From the NCBI GenBank assembly GCA_018857735.1, contig JABMCL010003070.1, forward strand, positions 182,501-246,500: DNA of 64,000 bases, read 5' to 3'. The notes under the pieces were generated by a model. It ran no database searches, was not told the DNA's origin, and saw only the letters and a list, made by a program, of their open reading frames with translations. Origin of the DNA: Alviniconcha marisindica (Eukaryota; Mollusca; Gastropoda; Provannidae). Below are positions 25,839 to 36,400 of this stretch, piece after piece; the stretch's first letter is position 1, and every line of letters begins with the position of its first letter. Made by a program: the position numbers and the translations under genes.

Positions 25839-26068
25839 TCACTGTGACTTGCGCATGGAGTCTTTTCGCGAGGAGCTCCTTCTGCGCTCCAGTTTACGTT
25901 CCTTGGCCTCCTTCAGTCGCATGGCCAGCAGCTTGGCGTACTCGGCAGCGTCTTCCCTCTTCTTCTCTGCACGCCTCTTCTTGCGGGCTATGCGGGCTCT
26001 CTTGCGCTGCAGCACAACTGGTGTCACAAGGCGCTGGATCTTGGGGGCCTTGGAGCGAGCCCTCTTGC
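25839..26068 (-). CDS. RPS6: RPS6 exon 5
   Basis: 230 nt. The acceptor TTTTGACAG precedes GCAAGAGGGCTCGC, completing a Gly codon begun in exon 4. It encodes the long basic C-terminal helix and the serine-rich tail, and ends at TGA. Confidence 0.96.
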
Positions 26069-29000
26069 CTGTCAAAACAGTCACAGTGAATAGGGGGCTA
26101 GGTGCGAGACTTCTTGTCTGTCAAAACAGTCACAGTGAATAGGGGGCTAGGTGTGAGACTTCTTGTTGGTAAACACTGAACAGTAAGAGTTTAGCAGCGA
26201 GCCTTCTTGTCTGTCAAAACAGTCACAGTGGATAGGGGGCTAGGTGTGAGACTTGTCTGTCAACACTGAACAGTAGCAGTTGAGGAGTGAGCATTTATGT
26301 CTGTCAAAACAGTCAACACAGTGAATAGGGGTCTCAGAGCCAGCCATTTTGCCCGTCAACATGGTGAACAATAATGACCTTGAAGTGAGCCTTTTTGTCT
26401 GTGAAAACAGTCAACAGCAGGGGTCTTTGACCAAGTTTTTTTAACCTGTCAACACAATAAGCCTTTTGGCCTGTCAATGCAATGAACAGTGAAGGTCTCG
26501 GAGCAAACATTTTTGCCTGTCAAAACAGTGAACTACTGCTCACTTCGTATTTTTCCCAGTTTGCAAATACAGTGTTCTTGGATATCAACAGGTTTTGATC
26601 TTTTTCACTCAAAAATAAATAAAAGCATAAAATAAAAGTAATCCCAAGTCAGAAATGTCTGCATCTGAATGTCAGGTTTTAGGGTGCCTACGGGGTAACT
26701 GACTTTGCAAGATTTCCAGTTTCAATCTCCAAAGATGAAGCTTTGTTAGTTTGTTAGGGTGCCCATGGTAAGTGACCAAGTTAAGTTTGCAGTTCAAATC
26801 TCAAAGGATGAAGCTCTGACACCATTGCTAACATCTATCGCGTGTCCATCTCACAACTTTGAGAATTCATGTCTCTCAAACTCCACTGAACTTCAAACAA
26901 AGCACATCGCTGGAAGTAATAAACAATAGCAAAAATGAGGCTACAAGTCTCCTGAGAATCCCGTTCCTATATGCATAAGCCAGGATGCTAGTATGGACAG
27001 GGTTCATACAGAAAAATCCTTTCAAAATTCACACACTTTTGCAATATGGCACAGAAAAGCAACACGAAGGTACACAACTCTTCCACACATCATGTAAAGG
27101 GGCGCAACCCTAACTATAGCCAATGGCCTTGCACTCTATCAGTCAAAACTGATCGGAGGTGCGTTCTTTGTGATTTCACATGGCATTAAAAAAAAACTCA
27201 ACTACTGTTTGGTGCTGGGAAATGCAGTTTCTGACTGATAAGTCGATAGTTTTTCCCTAGCACTCTGAAGACCGCAAACTTTCACAGACACCACTCAGTT
27301 TTCACATTTTCAAGGTCTTGAAAAGCACATCCCATTTTCCCCAAACTTTCAAAGACTGTGTGAATCCAGCATGGAGCATCTGCTTAGCTGGCTGCTACTG
27401 GGCGGTCTGGGGTCACGCATTAAGAAAAAAGAGTGGGCGGTGATGGGTGGTCTGGGGCAAAGGATATCATGCAGACCAAGGTCATAACCCAAAAGAGACC
27501 CCCCCCACCTTCCCAATCTGCTGATAAACCTAGACATAACAGACTGCTGGTCACAGCGTTGGACACTTACCATCTTTTTCAGGCAGCGGTCTTCTGACCA
27601 CATACTGTCTGACATCATCCTCTTTGGACAGGTTGAAGAGGCGGCGGATCTTAGATGCTCTCTTGGGACCAAGGCGCCGAGGCACGGTGGTGTCTGTCAG
27701 TCCAGCAATCTCACCTTCACCTTCATGTCACAAAAGAATGAACAGACATCAACAATACATACCCTTAAGGCTCACACTATTTTTAAAACACTGTTATGCT
27801 TTTATTCCACGGAGAATATAAAATGCATAAGAGATCTGAAACAAGCTATAATCTAACCAATATTTTCCCAAGCACCCTTGAAAAATTCAAAATGCCACAG
27901 TGTAAATGACCAAGAGGAGTTTTCCACTGTGAGAATACAAGCTACTAGCTTTGCTTTCAAGGTAAAAGGGTGTGTCCAGATTGACATGCTAATCAAGATT
28001 TTACATAATTATTAATATTTTATTTTAGAGGTTCAATGTTCCTCTTTTCTTTTTTAAAGATATAAGGCTGATATACCAGAAAACTCAATGCATACATGTA
28101 CATATCAAAGTACAGCTCACACAAACAGCACCAAGGAACCTTGTGTGGCCAACCATTTTGATATGGAACATTAATTCAGTCCATCTAACATACAATCCAT
28201 ACTCATGATTAAGAATAAAAAACAAGAAAACTCTTTGGGGGTGGGGTGGGGGTCACACCAAACTCTGGGATCTTAGTTCTTACCCTTCTTGATGATGATC
28301 AGGGAGAGGACAGAGAGGTTGGCATCCACAATGCAACCGTGGACGCTCTTTCTGCGGCGCTCCCCAGTGCGACGGGGGCGGTAGCAGCTGTGACCCTTGC
28401 TGAGCAGCAGACGAACACGGCCGTTGGTTAGCACGCCCTGCTTCATGGGGAAGCCCTGCTTGTCATTGCCACCCGTAATGCGGAACACGTAGCCCTGAAC
28501 ACATATTTAAATATTTTTTTTTTATTGCCTTCTTCTTTTTAAGTGGGTTGGGGAGGTGGGTACTGAATGCATCACTTTTCTAAAATCACAAACTGTGTTG
28601 AGATAGGGTGTGCAAGAGACTGAGAGAATGACAGAACACTTTTCTCTTTCATCACAAAGCATGTGATATCACTGATAACACATCCATTATCAAAGTCACA
28701 AATAAGTTTGTTTGTTTTTTACATTTCAGACAAAGCATCGTTCCCAAACACAAATTTCCTTTGTCTCAAATCAGATTCTGGAGAGTAGAGATCACAGGTC
28801 TGGCGACTTTTTCCCCCAATCATCAATCATGTGGAAAGAGGTAAATGTGGGCGAAAATACAGCACACAACCCTTTACAGTGCTTTCTGCTTCAATCAAAA
28901 CTCACGTCCTGAACCCCAGCTTATACGGACTGCCTACAGTGTGAAGATAGCTGAAATTTTGATCAGAGCTTCTTTCTTCTCATTCTACCAACCCACCACC

Positions 29001-30410
29001 AGTAACGGTGTGTGTATGATGAAATAAGCATATCCTTATGTATTTTTAAGTGCTCTGAGCTCTTACAAGATGGGGCACCATAAATAATCTATCATTCTAT
29101 GATATTTATGGCTCATAGGATGTAAAAAAAAAAGATTACCCTTAGCCCAAACCCTCATATTACAGAACAGAAAAGAGGGAAGGTTCAAGAACTATTTCAG
29201 CAAACATACACAAAACAGGCACCTACAGAATAGAATACCACCCAAGTAAATCACTGATTCATCCAAGTGATAGGATGATGGAATGCTTATGAAAAACAGG
29301 CCATGTTCAACTCTTTTCTCTAGCCCGAAACCCTTAAAGAGCCCTAATGAATTCCTCCTTAGTGGAGGGTGGCTGCCTACTTCAAACTTTAAGAAGTGTC
29401 TGCTTGGGGAGTGGGGGGTTACATGTGAAATTCTTTTATTATCAGGACAGGCCTTTGTAAATCCTCATCTCCCCACAACACACACTCAGAGCACCGTCTT
29501 CCGGCACCTTCCTCCAAACTCTGCCAGATTTAGTTAGGTCACTGAATGGGCACTCTTTATCTCCACACAGATGTGAACTGACGCGGTCAGCGCCCTCCAA
29601 AAAGGTTTGGGTACTAATATGACTGTAGAAGCAACCTAGCGCCCAAGCATGCACGTAAACATGAAGCGCATCAACCCCAGGTAAAAAAAGAAAAGAAAAA
29701 AAGAGTTCCGTTTCGATTCAAATGATTTTAGTTTTATTTGAGTTGGCTAACATGGTCAGTTATAAAACAACATCTGATATAATCTGAGTTGTTTGTAACA
29801 AACATCTGATATAATCTGAGTTGTTTGTAACAAACTTACTACTGTTCGGCTCTTTGAGCACCAACAAAAAACTGCTCATTAGCTGAGTTTTCTGGACCCT
29901 ATGGCGTAATTAAATACGGAGTGGTTGAAGGAAGGATGTCGGAAACCAGTGCTTGGAGTCTGCCCACAACAGTCACTGAAATGCCAACCTAAAGGTGTAC
30001 TTACTTTCCATTCATCACCGAGGGATTCAGCGGATATCTCTGCAGAAATCCTTTTCTCGTAAAATGGACGCAGCTTCTTTTCGTCGTCGATTTCGACAAG
30101 CTTCTGGCACCCAGTTGCTGGGTAAGCTATGTTGAGCTGTAACAGCAAAACAAATTATTAAAGCAACTTATTCAACAAGCTACAGGTATTCATTTAGTTA
30201 AAGTGTGCAGAAAACAAATCCAGCGATGTGTGATGTGCATGTCTAGTTGCAGCTTATTCAATCCGAATAATCCTTCAAATAAACGGGGATCCGATTCTGC
30301 TATACGTGGTACCTGATGAGCTGCATAGTAAATCTGTTAGATTTTGTAAATATTTACTTCATGCACAGAACAAATATTGGAGAAAACAAAAAAATCTATC
30401 ATGCCTTCAT
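25839..30410 (-). CDS. RPS6: 40S ribosomal protein S6 (eS6), complete
   Basis: Component of the small ribosomal subunit and the classic substrate of S6 kinase downstream of TOR. Five exons join without phase conflict: 30,410-30,405 (Met-Lys only), 30,136-30,005, 28,494-28,284, 27,720-27,571 and 26,068-25,839. They total 729 nt, or 242 residues, against 249 in human. Hallmarks seen: [107 protein letters not shown]. The C-terminal tail [16 protein letters not shown] keeps a basic, serine-rich cluster typical of S6K sites. A 5' TOP start and a 42-nt 5' UTR fit translation control by growth signals. Intron 1 uses a GC donor if this start is right. Confidence 0.97.
26040..26560 (-). repeat. Minisatellite copying the exon 5 acceptor
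   Basis: About nine diverged units of 45-75 bp downstream of the real acceptor in + coordinates. On the minus strand each reads like CTGTTTTGACAG followed by ACAAGAAGGCTCGC, a copy of the exon 5 boundary (real: TGTTTTGACAG then GCAAGAGGGCTCGC). Clear examples lie at about 26,110, 26,200, 26,300, 26,390 and 26,510. Confidence 0.8.
27571..27720 (-). CDS. RPS6: RPS6 exon 4
   Basis: 150 nt. The acceptor ACATGAAG precedes GTGAAGGTGAG, and the donor is GATG|GTAAGT. It encodes [16 protein letters not shown] through [11 protein letters not shown] second in-frame acceptor two codons downstream is possible, but the first restores the conserved length. Confidence 0.95.
27721..28283. other. RPS6 intron 3
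   Basis: AT-rich intron with no array and no recognisable snoRNA. Confidence 0.6.
28284..28494 (-). CDS. RPS6: RPS6 exon 3
   Basis: 211 nt between the TGTTCAG acceptor and the AAGG|GTAAGA donor. It opens [15 protein letters not shown] and carries the highly conserved core of the protein. Confidence 0.97.
29483..29961 (+). mobile_element. MITE-like element, copy 3, in RPS6 intron 2
   Basis: Longest copy (about 480 bp) of the 15,208/16,893 element. Its extra length includes a 37-bp direct duplication around AATCTGAGTTGTTTGTAACA (29,775-29,835). It lies antisense to RPS6. Confidence 0.75.
30005..30136 (-). CDS. RPS6: RPS6 exon 2
   Basis: 132 nt, exactly 44 codons. The acceptor TGTTACAG precedes CTCAACATAGC, and the donor is GGAAA|GTAAGT. 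It starts at residue 3 ([10 protein letters not shown]) and ends at EWK. Confidence 0.96.
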
Positions 30411-30452
30411 TTTGTCACCCAAGTGCTTCGCTTGGTCTACCGGAAAAGGAAG
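30405..30452 (-). CDS. RPS6: RPS6 exon 1: 5' UTR and Met-Lys
   Basis: The non-coding part is 30,452-30,411 and the coding part is 30,410-30,405 (ATGAAG). In animals the first RPS6 exon typically ends just after the start codon, which this fits. ACAAAATGA is a good start context. The next bases are GCATGA, so the intron would use a GC donor. No ATGAAG|GT alternative was found between exon 2 and 31,000. Confidence 0.75.
30441..30452 (-). promoter_or_regulatory. RPS6: 5' TOP motif at the RPS6 start site
   Basis: CTTCCTTTTCCG on the minus strand, 42 nt before the ATG. A cap-site C followed by a pyrimidine run is the terminal oligopyrimidine element that places ribosomal-protein mRNAs under TOR/LARP1 control. 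The distance and motif are seen; the use of this base as cap site is inferred. Confidence 0.75.
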
Positions 30453-31499
30453 TCGATGAATAAATAGTCTCTAACCAAAAGTGTCTTTTCATTTCAACAA
30501 GCATAAACATAAACGTTGGTCTAGTTATATCCCATATGGATGTAGTAGTTATTTATTTATTTTTATTTTGAATAAAATGGCACATTTGTAGAATTGTTCA
30601 TGCTTTATTGCTAAAGCTCTGTTCAATTATGTACAAGAGAGTTTAAATGGCGGGAGTATGGATAGGAAGACAATTTTCAAGAGGTCTTTGTAAACCTATT
30701 TAAAGGATCGTTTTGTCCCAACGTTGTCATAGGTACGTTCCATGTTTTTTTGAAGACTAAGGGCGGCATTGATTTCATGGTGAAACGGCATGTAACAAAG
30801 TGTACTGACGTTTGGTTTAAAGTGCTTATTTAACAATATAGTACCCACCCTCATCGCACTAATGAGTTCTAGTTCTTCCAGAAGTACTTTCCAAACTGTC
30901 AAACTACAACTAGGACAAGGTAAAACGACTTGCCTACCGATTACCGAATCTGACAAAGTAACTTGGCGAGAAGGGAGCTGATCTACGGGTAGCTTTTATC
31001 AAACATACATCAACAAAGTAAACCTGCAAACTAGCAAACATAATGAACAAGCGTCCTCGTTTTGTTAGAAATACACCACAGTTGTACTTCTAGTATAATA
31101 TAGGCCTGCCATTTGTACGAGAAAATGATGTTTGATTACTTTTATAGTTTTAAGCAAGAAATCTAAGAAAGGAGCACAAAAAGCAAGACATTCTTCTTCT
31201 CTAGTAAAGTTTCCAACTTCAACACTCAGAAGACTGACAGGCTAGTGTCTAAAAAAAAAAAAGCCTGCGGAAAAGGTGGAGAATGTTTTGCTTTTTGGTT
31301 CTCTTGCCTTTTCTTCTTCTTTTTTTGTTTGTTTGGTGTGTGTGCTTGAAACATTGCTTTTTGATGTCCTATGGTGTATTTCTAACAAAATCAGCAATTG
31401 TAAAAATTTTATGTTGATAATGATCCCTGTTTGTTAGTTTGCAGAAGAGACAAAGTGCAAGTTTATCCATCAACAGCACTCTGGGGTTATTTCCTAGTC
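30453..31499. other. RPS6 upstream intergenic DNA
   Basis: AT-rich, with no conserved frame. It should contain the RPS6 promoter and possibly the TP53BP1 promoter, since the two genes are divergent, but I see no clear core element. Confidence 0.4.
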
Positions 31500-31985
31500 C
31501 AGTGAGTGGGGATAGCTCAGTGGTAGTGTGCTGGACTCGTGATCGAAAGGTCTTGGGTTTGAAGAGTGGCAGGATCATTTTCTTCTTCAGGGTCAACTTT
31601 CTGTGCTGACTCTGATTTCAGCATCCGTTCCATCCCTGTGTTAAGTACTGCAGTAGCAAGTAAAATCTCCTGGTCATTCTGCCAGAAGTGCAGGTGGCAG
31701 GTTACAGCTAAACACACATGCATGCACCCTACATATTATATACATAAATGTGGCTTTGCATGAAATGACAGTGTAAACCTCATGTCCATGTGTACTGTGA
31801 TGACAGCAGTTGCATGTGGCACCAGCCATACAACAACCAAACAGCACTTTAGTCTGTAGATACACCATTTCAATGGATATAATTGAAAAATGTGCTATAA
31901 AAGGCTACAGTCACTCATTCAGAATCACATGTGACAAGAATGCCATGAGACGATGAGTCTGCACTATATAAAAGCAATCAACAAT
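31500..31985 (+). mobile_element. tRNA-derived SINE, about 490 bp
   Basis: The head GGGGATAGCTCAGTGGTAGT and GGTCTTGGGTTTGAA are followed by the body AGGGTCAACTTTCTGTGCTG and the tail GCACTATATAAAAGCAATC. It is a diverged plus-strand copy of the SINE at 10,320 and 18,046. Confidence 0.85.
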
Positions 31986-32951
31986 AATAGTAGTTTAGCA
32001 TCCCAAATTCAGGGATGCACTTTTCATGCAAATTGCATGCATTTCAGTTTAGAATTAGAGTAAAGTGAGGTCAAACAGTGAAACACTGATGAGATGACCA
32101 TGATTTTTTTTTAGCAATAACTAAATAAGCTTATAAAGTACAAAGTTCTACAACTACCATTAGTACCAGCACCACTGTGCTCCCATTTTACATCAGCAGA
32201 GCTAAGTCCTGTTCTGTGGAAGGAGAAGAGCACATGCTTCTATAGTTCTAAGATTTGTGCTTGCTGATAAAATGATAGCGTATGTGCAATGGCAAAAGAA
32301 CATCATCATCATCATCATCATCTGTAGCACTGATCCTCATCACTCATGCAAGCATCATGCTGAATAGAAGTTTTATATTTCATTAGTAGGGCCTAATGCA
32401 GATGCAAAACAGACTGGACACATAACATGGTCAGGCACATAGACATGAAAGAGAGAATGGTGGATGGTACTGGTAGCAGTACATTTAATTTAAATTAGCC
32501 AAAAAGAAAATCCCATTTATTTTTTTTTTTCTTTAAATTAATCTGGTTTTAGAAAATTATTGGATGGAATGGTTGAAGATGTCATCATGCCCTAGCCTTA
32601 TAATATAGTTATAAGTTATGGAATGATCTCCCCCCACCCCCTCCCTTTTTTCTCTCTCCTTTTTTAACAAGGGGCAGTGTTGAATTTGTTGAAGGGACTG
32701 ACTTCAAAATGTGTATTTGATGTTTGTGTATTATAGCAAACAAACAAAAAGTTTTGTTTTTAAATTTAATTTGTTATATATTGATTCATTTTTTGGAGCT
32801 GACTTGAGAAAGGCCCCAAAAGGTTTACATACATAATAATTGATTTATAAATTTAATGAGAAGAGTTTTGAAATGTGCATTTATTTAATAATTAAAATTA
32901 AAATAAAATTGCAAGGCTTCATTGTCCTGAGATGACCCTGTGCAGTGGACA

Positions 32952-32987
<36 letters not shown>

Positions 32988-33277
32988 CCAGCTACTCATT
33001 TTTTACTGTTTAACCAACTAAATAAGTTATGTCTAATTGTTTTGATTCCAAAAAAATGGCCAGTATTAAAGAATGTAGTACATTACTACTACTAGTACTA
33101 GTACAGTAGTAGCCAATATTATTAGCAATATAACTTTATAAGTTGTTGTTTTAAATACATATAATTATACATATATTTAGAGATTTTGGTAATGTTCTTT
33201 CTAGCATAGTGTCAGTGAATTAATAGTAATTGGTAGTGGCACTGACTTTTTTTTCTTCTCCACCTGTGACTTGATAG
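31986..33277. other. Intergenic or TP53BP1 upstream intron
   Basis: AT-rich. A SINE-type tail (GACCCTGTGCAGTGGACAGG, then a T run of about 26) lies at 32,925-32,985. A short upstream coding exon of TP53BP1 may hide in this stretch; I could not identify it. Confidence 0.4.
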
Positions 33278-33420
33278 AATTGTCCTACAGGAATGAAGGA
33301 ATGGAGAAAGACTTGTCCCAAGTGAACTTTGGTGTGTCACAATCAGACCAGTTCATGGTTCCAGCCTCGCAGGTGGAGACCCAAACAGACCCTGGAAAAC
33401 ATTTGCCAGCTTTACAACAG
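33278..33420 (+). CDS. TP53BP1: TP53BP1 window exon 1
   Basis: The in-frame ATG at 33,301 begins MEKDLSQVNFGVSQSDQF; the frame stays open upstream. The acceptor could be CTTGATAG (exon from 33,278) or CCTACAG (from 33,291). It ends HLPALQQ|GTACAT, phase 0, and parallels the human N-terminus (SQ motifs, then RHLPNLQ). It contains VETQTD, a TQT motif of the kind dynein light chain LC8 binds. Confidence 0.75.
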
Positions 33421-36400
33421 GTACATTGGAGCGACATAGTCACCCATTGATTTAGTCTCTCTCAAGTCTCAATAGTCAGATAGTGAGATCTATTGGGCAT
33501 CGCTTGAGTCCCTTGGCTGCTTTTACTTCCGGTGCATACTTTCTTCACAATGGAACTATTGGAAGGCGGTGACACTGACACTAGTGACAGTGAATTTGCA
33601 AATTTTACACTGCCAACTTTAAAGACATTTTTGGAGGCCTGTAGTCACAATAACTTGTTGCTCATGCTACAGGATGTCCCAAAACGCATTTTTTCCATGA
33701 ACTCGCGATCTTCTGGTCAGCCAAAAAAATGACGCAAAGATACTTTTTTTTCCACCCTCTATCCCATTTCCCCGGTAATTTTTGCAACTGCAACAGTGGT
33801 GGCATTTGTACTGCCTCGCAATTCTAGGTTTAACTTCTGTTGTTATACACAGCGTGAAGCAACACCTACTCAGAAATCGGCCCGGAAGTGACGCTGCGAC
33901 CTCTCATGACTTCTTGCGCAAAAGATTACAAAGGGCATTCACTCGTGCAAACCAGCTTCACTGAACCGCCCAATACTATTGCTATAATAGACTGCTCCTT
34001 AATCAAGCCTGTGGGAAATTCAGTATGTCAGACAGAGGAATCAGACCTTTGTGCCCATGTCACATAATTTGTCTCGTGAAGCATGAAAACGACTTTGATT
34101 GCTTTTGTGGAAAAGTGTAATTTGCTTACCTGTGCACCAGTGATAAGGTCAGTTATGATTTTATCAGTTGATTTTTAGTTTTACCTGCATGTGCATTTTG
34201 TGCAGGTGGAAGAGGGGAGTGGAAATCACAGTGATTCAGAAATTGTCTACCCTGTCATGGAGACTTCTGGAGGACAGTCAGGTAATTTTCATGTTCATTT
34301 GATTAAAGTATAATCATATAATAATGAATATATATATATATATATATATACATGTGTCCGTCCTCTTCTTGTGCTGTTTTATGACTGTGTAGTTGCACTT
34401 TTCTTGCAAAGCGGAAAAGAATATGGCTACAGTATTACATTTCGACCATGTAATTTGTGTAAGCCTTGAACTTGGTGATGTGCCACTGCCAGTCTTTTTG
34501 ACTCTTCAATGATAAAAAAATTTCTGATGTCTAGTGATAAGCAGTCAAAGACTAATGAGTGTAACCTAATCATGTTAACTGCATGTCATTCTGGCCAGTG
34601 ATTTCGTTGCAGTGGAAATGTTTTCTGTCCATGCATGGTCTTATCATGGTAGCATGGATCTATCATTGTACTTATGGGTGTAGGGTCTTTCGTTTTGTCA
34701 CTGATTCCACTTTCCAGTGCTGTGAGAGTGTTTTGTTGTCCGTGCAGGTGCTGTTGTTTTGGTCACAGACAGTGAGGTAGAAGGAGCAGAGAAGCAGGAG
34801 GTGTTGGGCGATGCTCAGGTTGTTGAAGACACAGTGAGGTAATGCATTCAGGCAGGTTGTGTGTGTGTGTGAATACAGGCTTAGAGTAAAAGCTTTCTGT
34901 TTATTAAGCTGCCCTTAATGAAAATTATGCAGTAGAAGAAAGAGGAGAGAGATAGAGAAGAACTCAAACTTGAAAACTTTATTTTACAAGGATTGTAGTT
35001 TAGGTTCAGTCAAAAACCTAACAACTAGTCCTTAGCAAGGACTAGTTGTTAGACAGGTTTTTGACTGAACCTAAACTACAAAAAAAGTACAATCCTTGTA
35101 AAATAAAGTTTTCAAGTTTGAGTTCTCTCTCTGTCTCTCTCCTCTTTCTTCTACATCATTAAGGGCAGCTTAATAAACAGAAAGCTTTTACTCTAAGCCT
35201 GTATTCACACACATGAGTCAATATAAAATTACAGGCATCATTTATATAGGCATGGATGAATGAGAGAAATTTTACACATGAGAATTTCCACACAAAACAG
35301 CATGTTCACAGTGCCTGATGCACACTTGCATACATCACTCAGTTATAAATACATTATGAACATACAACCAGCAAAGAGAGAGAGAAGCCTAAAGGCTCTG
35401 AATTTCTAAAGTTGCTGCTTTAACTTGTGATCATCTGTTGCCATGGTATTGGTAAGCTGTGTGATCGCAAAAAAAGAAAGTCTAACTCTGACAAAATTGT
35501 CCAAAGTTGTTTCAGTAACTTGTGATCATCTGTTGCCATGGTGAGCCATGTGATCACAAAAGAAAGTCTAATGGTCCAAAGTTGTTTCAGTAACTTCTGC
35601 TGCTTTGATGAGCTGCATGATCACTAAATAAAGTCTAACTCTAACTGCCCAAAAGTCTGTCAGTAACTTGTGATCTTCTTTTGCCTTACGCAAGTTGGAG
35701 AACTGTTGGTGGGTGGAGCTCTGGGAAAGTGTTTTATTTTATGGGTGTCAGTTTCTGGCTGTATGACAGTGAGGACAATCCTGATCTGGTGGGTGGAACA
35801 AGCAGTGACGATGTGGCGAATGTGACAGTGGTTGCCAAGGGTGACGTAGCGCAGATGGAGCAGGACGCCAGCCTTTTGTCACAAGATCTCTTCCAAGTAA
35901 AGAGAGGTATGTGCAACATTCAGCTGAGGTCAGTCAGGTGATTTCTGTGCCTGTTGGTTTGCGCCTGAGTTGTTTTGTGAATATAGGGGAGAATGAGGTT
36001 GACCATGAAAAAAAATGAGAAAAAAAAGATACCTACCAGTACCACCCCCATCAAAAACAAAAACAAACAAATCTGCTACAGGATCAGGAAAAAAATGTTG
36101 ACTGGCATGAACACACGCTGCAGATATCAGTTATCATCCTTGAACTTAAAGAAGAAGCTAGAGCTTAAAAAACTTAAAGCAGAAGCTGCTACACGACACA
36201 CGTTCAGTGGCGGCTTGTTTAAGACCCAGTTCCATTTTGTCTCATGGATTTCACTTCAGTTTGAGCGTTCATCAGGGCTTTGTTGAAACTTGATAATAAT
36301 GGTGATGATGATGTTGGTGTTACAGAAGAAGAAGAGCGCCCCATGGCCACTCCGTCACAGCACTTTGCCAGCCTGCAGCTGTCTGGACAACCCATGCTGG

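Noticed and set aside
30352..30368. Alternative RPS6 first exon ATGAA|GTAAAT
   Set aside because: Joining it to exon 2 breaks the frame, and it has no TOP start upstream.
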